From the NCBI GenBank assembly GCA_905212515.1, contig CAJMEU010000001.1:1-51883 (forward strand): DNA of 51,883 nucleotides. Reading direction: 5' to 3'. The position numbers were made by a program, and so were the translations under genes. Under the pieces are notes generated by a model, which did no database searches, had not been told where the DNA came from, and was given only the letters and a program-made list of their open reading frames with translations. Shown here piece after piece: positions 33,736-41,255 of the stretch (position 1 is its first letter; the number at the start of each line of letters is the position of its first letter). Origin of the DNA: an uncultured Oscillospiraceae bacterium. GTDB taxonomy: Bacteria; Bacillota; Clostridia; Oscillospirales; Ruminococcaceae.

Positions 33736-33786
33736 GCTGCAAGCGGTACGTCGAGGTTCAGTTCGGCGTACGGTTGGCAGCTTTTT
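33736..33786 (+). terminator. terminator-like hairpin in the cold-shock leader
   Basis: GCTGC (33736-33740) pairs with GCAGC (33777-33781) and TACGTCG (33747-33753) with CGGCGTA (33764-33770), with AA/TT and CG/CG pairs between; TTTTT follows directly. It lies about 25 nt into the transcript and 40 nt before the gene, so it can act as attenuator or as a temperature-sensitive leader structure. Confidence 0.65.
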
Positions 33787-33829
33787 CTATTGCTCTACAG
33801 AATAACATTTATTTCGAGGAGGTACCGTG

Positions 33830-34039
33830 ATGACTGGTACTGTAAAATGGTTCAATGAGACGAAAGGCTTCGGCTTTATTTCCAACGACGAGGGCGGCGA
33901 GGACGTGTTCGTGCACTTCTCCGCCATCCAGGGCGACGGCTTCAAGACGTTGGCCGAAGGCCAGCGCGTGTCTTACGAGACCGAAGCTGACCCCAAGAAC
34001 CCCGCCAAACTGCGCGCGGTGGATGTCCGTCTGGCCTGA
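33830..34039 (+). CDS. cspA: CspA-family cold-shock protein
   Basis: 69 aa single cold-shock domain: GTVKWFNETKGFGFI (RNP1 KGFGFI) and DVFVHFSAI (RNP2-like VFVHF). A single-stranded RNA/DNA-binding chaperone. GAGGAGG (33816-33822) lies 7 nt before ATG 33830, which is preferred over GTG 33827. Alone in its transcript, with its own strong promoter, structured leader and terminator. The paralogue letter is nominal. Confidence 0.95.
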   Translation: MTGTVKWFNETKGFGFISNDEGGEDVFVHFSAIQGDGFKTLAEGQRVSYETEADPKNPAKLRAVDVRLA

Positions 34040-34054
34040 GGCAGGCAAAATTTG

Positions 34055-34085
34055 AAAGCCACTTGTTCCAAGTGGCTTTTTTTGT
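34055..34085 (+). terminator. terminator after the cold-shock gene
   Basis: AAAGCCACTTG (34055-34065) pairs with CAAGTGGCTTT (34069-34079), followed by a T run. Confidence 0.93.
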
Positions 34086-34133
34086 TATCGCGGCGGGAAA
34101 AGCGGCTTTTGCTCGGCACAGCGAAAGTTTCCC

Positions 34134-34162
34134 TTACATAAGGGGGACTTTTGTGCTATAAT
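34134..34162 (+). promoter_or_regulatory. promoter of the CarD gene
   Basis: TTACAT (34134-34139), a 17-nt spacer and TATAAT (34157-34162), about 90 nt before the start codon. Confidence 0.75.
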
Positions 34163-34252
34163 GAAAGTACAGTGTATCGCTTGGCGGCAGGCATCCGCGG
34201 GCGATGCGCTGTATTTGTATGATACACACGCAGCAGGTTAGGAGGAGAAGAA

Positions 34253-34765
34253 ATGTTCAAGAAAGGCGATTGGATCATCTACGGCAGCAGCGGCGTGTGC
34301 CAGGTGGAGGACATCGGTGCGCCGGATTGGGCCGAGGACAGCCAGCGGCAGTATTACAAGCTGGCCCCTCTTTACGATGCGGGCACCATCCACATCCCTG
34401 TGGATACAGACGTATTCATGCGCCCCATCCTGACGAAGCAGGAGGCGCAGGAATTGGTGGCGCGCATTCCGGAGATTTGTGCCGACCCCTGCGAACCCTG
34501 TGACCCGCGCGCTTTGGCGGAACATTACCGGGAATTCCTTCAGTCCCACGCCTGCGAGGATCTGGTACAGCTGATCAAGATCATTTATGAAAAGGGGCAG
34601 GATCTGGCCCGCCACGGCAAAAAGCCCGGCAAGACGGACCAGCAGTACCGCAAGCGCGCCGAGGACCTGCTGAACGGTGAATTGGCGGTGGCCCTGGGCA
34701 TTCCGGTGGAGGACGTGTCAGAATATATCCGCCGCGCGGCAGAGGGGGAGACCGTCGGATTGTAA
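34253..34765 (+). CDS. CarD/CdnL-family transcription factor
   Basis: 170 aa. The N-terminal Tudor-like RNA-polymerase-interacting domain reads FKKGDWIIYGSSGVCQVEDI, with YYKLAPLYDAGTIHIPVD, followed by a helical C-terminal domain (KRAEDLLNGELAVALGIP). Members bind the polymerase beta subunit and stabilise or modulate open complexes at many promoters. AGGAGGAG stands 5 nt before the ATG. Its own promoter is upstream; the sigma factor gene starts 211 nt later. Confidence 0.9.
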   Translation: MFKKGDWIIYGSSGVCQVEDIGAPDWAEDSQRQYYKLAPLYDAGTIHIPVDTDVFMRPILTKQEAQELVARIPEICADPCEPCDPRALAEHYREFLQSHACEDLVQLIKIIYEKGQDLARHGKKPGKTDQQYRKRAEDLLNGELAVALGIPVEDVSEYIRRAAEGETVGL

Positions 34766-34976
34766 AAATTTTGTCCGGACGCCGCCCGCCTGCAGAAATA
34801 TGTTATAATAATCACAAGCGGTCATTAGACGCTTATTGCAAGGCGCCCGGCCCGCCCTTTGGGGCACTGCTGGCCGGAATGCACAAGAATACCCAAGATG
34901 TTTCGCATTTTTGGTATTGCGGACGCAATAAACGCGGCTTTTGACGCGTATTCCAAACAGTGGGGGGGCGAAGGGG

Positions 34977-35468
34977 ATGCCCGAAACGGCCGTGCTGCAG
35001 ACGGCGGAAGAGATCCTGGAAGTGTATGGCGATATGGTGCTGCGCACCGCATACGCCATGGTGAAAAACCGCGCGGACGCCGAGGACGTTTTGCAGGATG
35101 TGTTCCTGTCGCTGGTGCGCACCAATCCCACCTTCCAGTCGGCCGAGCACCAGAAGGCCTGGCTGCTGCGCGTCACCATGAACCGCTGCAAAAGCTTCCT
35201 GCGCAGCGCCTGGCAGCAAAAGACCCAGGGCCTGGACGAGGCGTTCCCCGACACCTCTTTTACCCCGGCGGAGAGCGGCGTGGCCGAAGCCATGGCCAAG
35301 CTGCCCCTGAAATACCGGCAGGTATTATATTTGTACTATGTGGAAGGCTATGCGGCGGGCGAGATCGCCCAGCTTTTGAAGCGTCCCCAGGGCACGGTGC
35401 TCAGCCAGATGGCCCGCGGGCGCAAAATGCTGAAAGAATTACTGGAAGGAGGGCAGGCCCATGCATAG
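34977..35468 (+). CDS. ECF-type RNA polymerase sigma factor
   Basis: 163 aa. Region 2 is LRTAYAMVKNRADAEDVLQDVF and region 4 is LPLKYRQVLYLYYVEGYAAGEIAQLL with RPQGTVLSQMARGRKMLK; region 3 is absent, as in ECF sigmas. The frame opens at 34941, but ATG 34977 has a GGGGG run 8 nt upstream. It overlaps the next gene by 8 nt. The 211-nt gap before it has TATAAT at 34804-34809 without a recognisable -35 box, so the promoter may use an alternative sigma. Confidence 0.9.
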   Translation: MPETAVLQTAEEILEVYGDMVLRTAYAMVKNRADAEDVLQDVFLSLVRTNPTFQSAEHQKAWLLRVTMNRCKSFLRSAWQQKTQGLDEAFPDTSFTPAESGVAEAMAKLPLKYRQVLYLYYVEGYAAGEIAQLLKRPQGTVLSQMARGRKMLKELLEGGQAHA

Positions 35469-36897
35469 GGATGATTACCGCAGCGCCATGAACAAAGTTA
35501 CGCTGTCGGACGATGCGCGGGCGGCCCTGCTGGACAAAATGCAGAAGGTGCGGCAAGGCGAAACAGTGCCGGCCCCCAAGAAGGGCACTGCGGTGGTGCT
35601 GCGCCGCTGGGCGCTGCCCGCAGCGGCTGCGCTGGTGCTTTTGGCCGTGCCTTTGGGCGTTTATGCCTCCGGCCGGCTGGGCGCGGACGGCGCCCTGGCC
35701 GCTGCGCCCCGGGCCTCGTCCGCGGCAAGCCAAGGGGACAGTGCGCCGTCCGTGCCGGCGTCGTCTGAGCCGCAGGCGGTTTCGGAAAGCGAAGCGCCCC
35801 TGGCGCCTTCGTCCTTTTCCCAGCAGCCCCCGCAGCCTGCATCCCAGGCGGAGCCGGAGACGCCCCTGGCGCCCGCCCCCTCCGAGACAGGCACCCCCAT
35901 GCCGGACATGGGCGTGCAGTTTTACAGTGTGCCGCCAACGGCGGTGCAGCCGGCCCAACTGCCGCTGGACCCGGCCCAGGAGCCGCAGGCGGCGGCTGAA
36001 CCGCCGCTGGACAAAACGCGCAATGCAGCGCCCGGCGACGATGTGCCCCAGGTGACGGAAGAGATCGGCATGGCGAAAATGAGCAGCGGGTTCATCGGCC
36101 GCGTGACGCGTGCCGATACCTTGGCCAGCGGTAATCCCACGCGGGATCTGGCCCAAGAGGCATTGCCCACCGAGCTGCCGGTTTATAAGACGGGCCCCAT
36201 GGATACCCAGGCGGCCAAGGAGGCCGTCACGCGCCTGGCCAATGCCCTGGGGCTGCAAATAGAGACCTGGTGCGACGATGGGAAGGACGGGACGCTCAGC
36301 GGGGTGAGCGGCGCGTGGACGCTGTCCTGTACGGACAGCACCATCACCGTTGCCGGAACCGGTGTGCTGCTGCAGCGCGGCGCCGACGTGAAGGACGCCG
36401 ACCTGGGCCAGGATTTTGCCCAGCGGCTGGCCTCCCTGTCCGGCGCAGGCAAGTTTGCCTGGGAACAGCTGGGCGCTTATGACGCCGACAAACGCTTCAG
36501 CGGGAACCTGCGCCTGTATGTGGCATCCAGCGAAGGGCTGGAGAAAGATCTGTACCACTATTGTTTCGAGCGGCTGGCCCTCACGCTGGACAGTGCGGGC
36601 AATGCGGTGGGGCTGACAGCCTCGGTGCCGCAGCTGGCCAAGGCTCAGGCGCCGCAAGCTCTGCGCCCACTGGCGGATGCGCGCGCCGCTTTGGACGCCA
36701 CCCTGGCCGCCGGCCAGCAGGTGCTGCACCATGAGCTGGTGTATGTGCACAGTGAAACGGATCAGGATGCCATCGTGCCCTCTTACAAATTCACCGTCGC
36801 CACCGGCGAGAGCCTGGCGGGGTACTTTACAGACGGCGACGCCAGCGGGTACACGGTGGTGCGTACGCTGTACGTAGACGCCTTGGCAGCGGAATAA
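35461..36897 (+). CDS. putative membrane anti-sigma factor
   Basis: 478 aa. N-terminus of ~45 cytoplasmic residues (MHRDDYRSAMNKVTLSDDAR), one transmembrane helix (about 48-69), then a long Ala/Pro/Ser-rich stretch (about 75-200) and an extracytoplasmic domain of ~270 residues with no family I recognise. Overlap with the ECF gene and this topology are typical of a cognate anti-sigma that releases the sigma on an envelope signal; no ZAS zinc motif is visible, so the role is inferred. A terminator follows. Confidence 0.7.
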   Translation: MHRDDYRSAMNKVTLSDDARAALLDKMQKVRQGETVPAPKKGTAVVLRRWALPAAAALVLLAVPLGVYASGRLGADGALAAAPRASSAASQGDSAPSVPASSEPQAVSESEAPLAPSSFSQQPPQPASQAEPETPLAPAPSETGTPMPDMGVQFYSVPPTAVQPAQLPLDPAQEPQAAAEPPLDKTRNAAPGDDVPQVTEEIGMAKMSSGFIGRVTRADTLASGNPTRDLAQEALPTELPVYKTGPMDTQAAKEAVTRLANALGLQIETWCDDGKDGTLSGVSGAWTLSCTDSTITVAGTGVLLQRGADVKDADLGQDFAQRLASLSGAGKFAWEQLGAYDADKRFSGNLRLYVASSEGLEKDLYHYCFERLALTLDSAGNAVGLTASVPQLAKAQAPQALRPLADARAALDATLAAGQQVLHHELVYVHSETDQDAIVPSYKFTVATGESLAGYFTDGDASGYTVVRTLYVDALAAE

Positions 36898-36909
36898 ATA
36901 CAAAGGGAA

Positions 36910-36941
36910 AGCCGTCGGCGCAAAGGGCCGGCGGCTTTTTT
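36910..36941 (+). terminator. terminator of the sigma/anti-sigma operon
   Basis: AGCCGTCGGC (36910-36919) pairs with GCCGGCGGCT (36927-36936, one G-T pair) and is followed by a T run. Confidence 0.9.
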
Positions 36942-37021
36942 GACGGGTTGCGGAAGAGGCACCACGCCATAAGACATCCGCAGGATACGAGAAGGAGGAA
37001 AGCCCTTCTGCTTGAAAGAAT

Positions 37022-37051
37022 CGGGAGGAAGCGAACCTTCGCTTCCTCCCG
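37022..37051 (-). terminator. terminator of the PadR-PspC operon
   Basis: CGGGAGGAAGCGAA (37022-37035) pairs perfectly with TTCGCTTCCTCCCG (37038-37051); on the minus strand ATTCTTTC follows. Confidence 0.75.
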
Positions 37052-37065
37052 GTTGCTGTTTCAGT

Positions 37066-37260
37066 TTATTCGCCTGGATTTTCAGGGATGATGACCGCGG
37101 CGATCAGATAGGCGATGATGCCGCTGCCCAGAGCCGGTGCCAGCAGGATGAACGCCAGACGGATCAAGGTGGGGTCAACATTGAAAAATTCAGCGATGCC
37201 GCCGCACACGCCGCAGATCATGCGGCTGCGGCGAGAGCGATATAAGCGTTTGCCTTCCAT
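37066..37260 (-). CDS. PspC-domain membrane protein
   Basis: 64 aa. KRLYRSRRSRMICGVCGGIAEFF followed by NVDPTLIRLAFILL and a hydrophobic GSGIIAYLIAAVII is the PspC signature (one reverse-turn and membrane helix). PspC proteins take part in envelope-stress sensing. The frame opens at 37314, but ATG 37260 has GAGAGGAG 8 nt upstream. Last gene of PadR-DUF1700-DUF4097-PspC. Confidence 0.92.
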   Translation of the reverse strand: MEGKRLYRSRRSRMICGVCGGIAEFFNVDPTLIRLAFILLAPALGSGIIAYLIAAVIIPENPGE

Positions 37261-37317
37261 AAAAATAACTCCTCTCTCATGACCCGCGTCAAACGCGGGG
37301 ATCGGTATGCACAAAAA

Positions 37318-38151
37318 TTAAACGAAATTCACTTCCACGCTGCCCACGGAACACTCGATCTCGAACAGATTGGCCGCGCTGGTTCTGTCGCTGGCGACGG
37401 TGCTCATGCCGGAGAAGGAGTAAGCCCCCATTTTTACATTGCCCAGGCGGCATTCCACCTCATAGCCGTAATCCTTCGGCTCGGGGATGTTCAATACCAC
37501 CTGCCCGGCCTCGGCGGAGATTTCCACCTGGCCGTACACCTCGCCATCCAGTTTGATCTGCCCGGCCGCAGCTTCCAGATCAGCGCTGGCAGCGGCGCTG
37601 AAATCCGTCAGGACCATCTGCCCCGCGCCCACACAGAGGTCGGCCTCCAGGCAGCGCAGACCTTCAGCAGTCATCCTGCCGGCGCCAATGGTCAGGTCCA
37701 GTTCATCCAGCAGATAGTCGGGCGGCACGGTGATGTCCACGTGGAACTCTTTCCAGTTGCCGCGCCAGCGGTCGTTGGCCGTCACCTGAAAGGTGTCTTC
37801 GTCCTGGTAGACGTCGATGGCGCTCATATCGTCAGCGGTGACGGAAAAGCCGTCGCCCGGCTGGATGGTGACCAAGGCCGCGCCCAATTCCACCTCCAGG
37901 CTGCGGATACTTTCCACGGGCACGGCGGCGCCCTCACCGGCAGCAGTCAGGGACGGAGCCGTCGGGGCGGCGGGGGCTTCCGGAGCGGCGGGGGCCGACA
38001 GGGAGAAATCTGTGCCGCCGGAGAACCAGTTGCCCAGATGGATGGGCGAACCGGAGCTTTGGCCGCCCAGGGCCTTGCCCACCAGGGCGATGCCTACGCC
38101 GATGACGGCCAGGGCCAGCAGGGACAGCAGCGAACGTTTGGGCATTTTCAT
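37318..38151 (-). CDS. DUF4097-type beta-helical envelope protein
   Basis: 277 aa. An N-terminal membrane helix (SLLSLLALAVIGVGIALVG) is followed by an Ala/Pro linker and a right-handed beta structure of repeated motifs such as ELDLTIGAGRMTAEGL, ADLCVGAGQMVL and EISAEAGQVVL, typical of DUF4097/DUF2154 adhesin-like proteins linked to LiaF/PspC-type stress systems. ATG follows directly on the stop of the DUF1700 gene (TAAATG). Molecular role unknown. Confidence 0.82.
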   Translation of the reverse strand: MKMPKRSLLSLLALAVIGVGIALVGKALGGQSSGSPIHLGNWFSGGTDFSLSAPAAPEAPAAPTAPSLTAAGEGAAVPVESIRSLEVELGAALVTIQPGDGFSVTADDMSAIDVYQDEDTFQVTANDRWRGNWKEFHVDITVPPDYLLDELDLTIGAGRMTAEGLRCLEADLCVGAGQMVLTDFSAAASADLEAAAGQIKLDGEVYGQVEISAEAGQVVLNIPEPKDYGYEVECRLGNVKMGAYSFSGMSTVASDRTSAANLFEIECSVGSVEVNFV

Positions 38152-39135
38152 TTAGCGTCCCACCTTTCCCAGCAGGCCGCGCACGAAGCGGGTGACCCAG
38201 CGCCAGGCGGTTGGCACGCAGGTGCGTACCAACCACACGCACAAAGTGATCAGCATGGCGCCCACGGCGATGGCCACCAGGCCCAGGCCGATATCCACCA
38301 CCGAGTTCAGCGGGTGTACCACCAGGCCCAGAATGGCCCGCACGATGCTGAGGGCACCGCCCACGATGGAACCGATGCCGCCCACAGCCAGGCCGAACAG
38401 CCCGCCGATGAGGCCCATCATCAGCCCGAACAGGCCGCCGATCAGGCCGATCCAAATGGGAAAAGTCAATACCAGAATAACGATCCACAGGATATTGGTA
38501 TTGCTGCGGCTGTAGCCGCGCCGCGTGGTATTTTGGCTGTAATCATAAGGCTGGGCGTCCGGGGCCGCCGGGGGCCGGGTGTAAGCGGGGCCGCCGGTAT
38601 TCTGGGCGGGGCCCTGGTCCCGGCCGGGCGCGGGCTGCGGCCCTGCATGCTGCGCCGCCTCACCGTGCAGCACCTCAGCTGCCTGTTCGTTCAGGGATCG
38701 GGCCGCCTCTTCCGCCCGCTGCTGGGCGGCCCAGTCCGGGCCGTCCAGCGTCAGTTCGGGCTGGAGGCGGGGAGGGTCCTGCCTGGACGCGGGTTCGGCC
38801 TTCGGCGCTTCGTTTGCCTGCGCGGGGCTGGCCTCGGCCTTTTCGCGGTCCGTGGGGCGGCTGTCCGGGCCGTCCAGCGTCAGTTCAGGCTGGGGCTCCG
38901 GCTGCTCGGACGCGGCACCGGCCTTTACGCCGGCAATGCCCGTCAGCCCCAGATTAGCCCGGATGATGTTGGCCACCCGGTGCGGCGTGCCCAGTTCCGC
39001 AATCACCCGCTCCTCCGCATCGGGGCCGGCCTCGTCCAAAAACTCATCATAAAACTTCAGTGCCTCATCGCGCTCCTCTTTGCCCACGTTCTTCAGTTCC
39101 TCACCGAGCGCGGCCAAGAATTCCTCTCTATTCAT
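38152..39135 (-). CDS. DUF1700 membrane protein
   Basis: 327 aa. The N-terminal DUF1700 region is MNREEFLAALGEELKNVGK and EALKFYDEFLDEAG. The middle is a charged, Pro/Ala-rich linker holding two copies of PELTLDGPD. The C-terminal half has several membrane helices, among them WIVILVLTFPIWIGLIGGLFGLM. Such proteins are paired with PadR regulators and probably serve as membrane partners. ATG 39135 lies inside the end of padR (8-nt overlap); GGAGG is within the padR coding end. Confidence 0.88.
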   Translation of the reverse strand: MNREEFLAALGEELKNVGKEERDEALKFYDEFLDEAGPDAEERVIAELGTPHRVANIIRANLGLTGIAGVKAGAASEQPEPQPELTLDGPDSRPTDREKAEASPAQANEAPKAEPASRQDPPRLQPELTLDGPDWAAQQRAEEAARSLNEQAAEVLHGEAAQHAGPQPAPGRDQGPAQNTGGPAYTRPPAAPDAQPYDYSQNTTRRGYSRSNTNILWIVILVLTFPIWIGLIGGLFGLMMGLIGGLFGLAVGGIGSIVGGALSIVRAILGLVVHPLNSVVDIGLGLVAIAVGAMLITLCVWLVRTCVPTAWRWVTRFVRGLLGKVGR

Positions 39136-39448
39136 GGATGACACCCCCAAATAACAAGTTGTCGATCTTCGCTTCGTATACCTTCCATTCCTGGCGGTAG
39201 GTCTCTAATTGTTCATTGCCTTTTTCCGTGATGCTGTAGTAGCGGCGGTTGCGGCCGGCAAACTCGCGGTCGTAAGTTTCCAGCAGTGCGTTTTTCTGTA
39301 ACCGCCGCAGTACGGGGTACAGGGTCGATTCGGACACATCCATCACACTGCGCACATCCTGCGTGATTTTATAACCATAGGTGCTCTCGTAGCTCACGAT
39401 GCTCAGCACCAGGGCATCCAGCAGTGCGGCGCCTGTATTAAAAGCCAT
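39128..39448 (-). CDS. PadR-family transcriptional regulator
   Basis: 106 aa, the short PadR form. Winged helix: LLDALVLSIVSYESTYGYKI, DVSESTLYPVLRRLQKNALLE and RRYYSITEKGNEQLE, with a short dimerisation helix. The frame opens at 39469; ATG 39448 follows AAGGAAGGGG. First gene of the envelope operon and a likely autorepressor, since a palindrome overlies its consensus promoter. Confidence 0.93.
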   Translation of the reverse strand: MAFNTGAALLDALVLSIVSYESTYGYKITQDVRSVMDVSESTLYPVLRRLQKNALLETYDREFAGRNRRYYSITEKGNEQLETYRQEWKVYEAKIDNLLFGGVIHE

Positions 39449-39507
39449 AGGTCCCCTTCCTTTCTGCAACCTGCGGGACGCGCCCCGCGGGGAAAAGATT
39501 CTTCCGT

Positions 39508-39543
39508 TGACAATATTATAGAATATATAATATTAAATGTCAA
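39508..39543 (-). promoter_or_regulatory. consensus promoter of padR with embedded palindromes
   Basis: Minus strand: TTGACA (39538-39543), exactly 17 nt, TATAAT (39515-39520), a perfect sigma-A promoter. Over it lies ATATTATA-gaata-TATAATAT (39513-39520/39526-39533), flanked by TTGACA/TGTCAA (39508-39513/39538-39543), so the promoter is almost symmetrical. A strong promoter held by a PadR-type repressor is the natural reading. Confidence 0.82.
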
Positions 39544-39627
39544 TGCATTATTGCAAAAAATTTATCTGCTTATGAAACGATGCAGGAAGGCAAAAGGATT
39601 CAACATTTTTTACGCGGAAGAAAAGAG

Positions 39628-39665
39628 GAAAAAAGCCCGCCGAACAGGAAAATCGTTCGGCGGGC
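39628..39665 (-). terminator. terminator after the cyclophilin gene
   Basis: GCCCGCCGAAC (39635-39645) pairs with GTTCGGCGGGC (39655-39665); on the minus strand a T run follows (39628-39634). Confidence 0.93.
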
Positions 39666-39680
39666 AATCGATTCAGTTGT

Positions 39681-40154
39681 TTATTCCACCACGCGCACGG
39701 TTTTCATCACCGCGGGGGCCTTGGGCTTATCGCGCCAGTCGGTGGGCAGGGCGGCGATCTCATCCACCACCTCGATGCCCTCCACCACGCGGCCGAAGGC
39801 GGCGTAGCTGCCGTCCAGGTGGGGCGCGTCCTCATGCATGATGAAGAACTGGCTGCCGGCCGAGTTGGGGTTCTGGCTGCGGGCCATGCTGATGGTGCCG
39901 CGGGTGTGGTGCAGGGGATTGGCAATGCCGTTCTGGGCGAACTCGCCCTTGATGCCGTAACCCGGGCCGCCCATGCCGGTGCCCTCGGGGTCGCCGCCCT
40001 GGATCATGAAGCCGGGGATGACGCGGTGGAAGATCAGGCCGTCATAAAAGCCCTCCCGCACCAGCTTTTCAAAGTTTTCGCAAGTCAGCGGCGCCGCGCT
40101 GGGGTCCAGCTCGATGCGCATGACTTTGCCGTTTTCCATGGTGATCTCGATCAT
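39681..40154 (-). CDS. cyclophilin-type peptidyl-prolyl cis-trans isomerase
   Basis: 157 aa, compact bacterial cyclophilin without signal peptide. FHRVIPGFMIQGGDPEGTG carries the catalytic Arg, GTISMARSQNPNSAGSQFFI is the central signature and HLDGSYAAFGRVVEG closes the domain. Catalyses proline isomerisation in the cytoplasm. AAAGGAG stands before the ATG and TATACT lies at 40190-40195 (minus strand) 36 nt upstream, so it may have its own promoter at the end of the upstream gene train. Confidence 0.95.
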   Translation of the reverse strand: MIEITMENGKVMRIELDPSAAPLTCENFEKLVREGFYDGLIFHRVIPGFMIQGGDPEGTGMGGPGYGIKGEFAQNGIANPLHHTRGTISMARSQNPNSAGSQFFIMHEDAPHLDGSYAAFGRVVEGIEVVDEIAALPTDWRDKPKAPAVMKTVRVVE

Positions 40155-40202
40155 AGTCCGCTTCTCCTTTGTGATAGAAAGTTTTTCTCAGTATAACACA
40201 GA

Positions 40203-40637
40203 TCATGGAAAAGAAAAAGAGGCGGACGGCTGCGCCGCGCCGCATTCGCTGCACGCGGCATCGTGCAGTGAAATGACACCGCCGCACACAGGGCAGGTGT
40301 ATCTTTCCCGCTGCCGCGCCATAAAGGCGGCCAATCCCTCTTCCTGTACAAAACGGCTGTTGGCCGTCAGGCTGGCACGGTATCGCTTTTGATAACTTTT
40401 TTCCAGGGCGTTGATGCGCCTGCAGGGATATTCGGCGCAGGCATGGCAATGGACAAGGCCCTTTTCCCGGGCGCAGTCCTTGATGGCACACCGGCGGCAG
40501 TGTGCGGGCTTGCCCTGGCCGCCCACCAGGCAGCCGGCGCAGGGTGTTTTATGGGCGCAGTGCTTGTAGCACACCAGGCAGTTCATCCCGCAGGGGGCGA
40601 ACAAGGCCGGGTCCAGCGGGCCGGCGGGCATTTTCAT
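40203..40637 (-). CDS. DUF3795-type cysteine-rich protein
   Basis: 144 aa. Cysteine clusters CGMNCLVCYKHC, CAGC, CRRCAIKDCA and CHACAEYPC follow the DUF3795 pattern; a separate C-terminal zinc ribbon (CPVCGG, CSECGA) is added. It probably binds metal; function unknown. AAGGAGG 7 nt before ATG 40637 sets the start, and the ATG overlaps the previous stop (ATGA). A second DUF3795 gene lies at 49288-49662. Confidence 0.78.
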   Translation of the reverse strand: MKMPAGPLDPALFAPCGMNCLVCYKHCAHKTPCAGCLVGGQGKPAHCRRCAIKDCAREKGLVHCHACAEYPCRRINALEKSYQKRYRASLTANSRFVQEEGLAAFMARQRERYTCPVCGGVISLHDAACSECGAAQPSASFSFP

Positions 40638-41119
40638 TGCAGCTCCTCCTTTGCAGGGCCATGATCCGGGATGGGCAGCCGTTCGATGGCATCCAGCGCC
40701 GCCCGGATGTCCCTGTACACCAGCGGTCCCATACTGAGGGCGTAACGGCCGGGGTCCACCCCATGCAGCGCGCGCAGGATCTCTTCCCGCAGGTCGGGCT
40801 TGGCGGCTGCCAGGCCGGGCAGTGCCCCGATACACTGGCGCGCGGTGATGGGCTTCGGGTCCATGACATGCCGCAGGTATTGGCCGATGACGGCGTCGAC
40901 CTTATACTCCGTATCCCATGGGGCGTTGGCGGCGATCAGCAGCAGCCCGCGGATGCGGGCCAGGGAATTGGGGCTGTCCATCAGCTCGATGAAGCGGTCC
41001 ATATAGGCGTACACCCCGCTGCCCTGGGCGCTTCGCCGCAGCAGCTCCTGCAAGGCGCCGTAAGCGGCGGTGTTGTCTTTGCCGCACAGCAGCGCCACCA
41101 GGTCTTCTGAAGTTTCCAT
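40634..41119 (-). CDS. helical-repeat (HEAT-like) protein of unknown function
   Basis: 161 aa, entirely helical in appearance: paired segments such as ALQELLRRSAQGSGVYAYMD, RFIELMDSPNSLARIRGLLL and ITARQCIGALPGLAAAKPDL resemble HEAT/ARM repeats. No catalytic motif. It is linked to the next gene by a 4-nt overlap. A protein-interaction role is likely but unproven. Confidence 0.65.
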   Translation of the reverse strand: METSEDLVALLCGKDNTAAYGALQELLRRSAQGSGVYAYMDRFIELMDSPNSLARIRGLLLIAANAPWDTEYKVDAVIGQYLRHVMDPKPITARQCIGALPGLAAAKPDLREEILRALHGVDPGRYALSMGPLVYRDIRAALDAIERLPIPDHGPAKEELQ

Positions 41120-41229
41120 ATCGGTCTCCTTTCCATCCGGCCGCTAGGCTGGGAAAATCCTGAACCACAGCTTGCCGCCGGCGCGGCCCGATTACAGCGT
41201 GGGGCGCGCAGCGCAAGAACAGTCCTTTG

Positions 41230-41255
41230 CCCCGCTTTCTTTTAAGAAAGCGGGG
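41230..41255 (-). terminator. hairpin overlapping the MutS-like stop codon
   Basis: CCCCGCTTTCTT (41230-41241) pairs with AAGAAAGCGGGG (41244-41255), and the gene's TAA (41244-41242) lies in it. No T run follows on the minus strand, so termination may be weak and the downstream genes may be co-transcribed. Confidence 0.55.

Noticed and set aside
37279..39141. 620-codon plus-strand frame
   Set aside because: Antisense to the DUF4097/DUF1700 genes; composition is that of a shadow frame.
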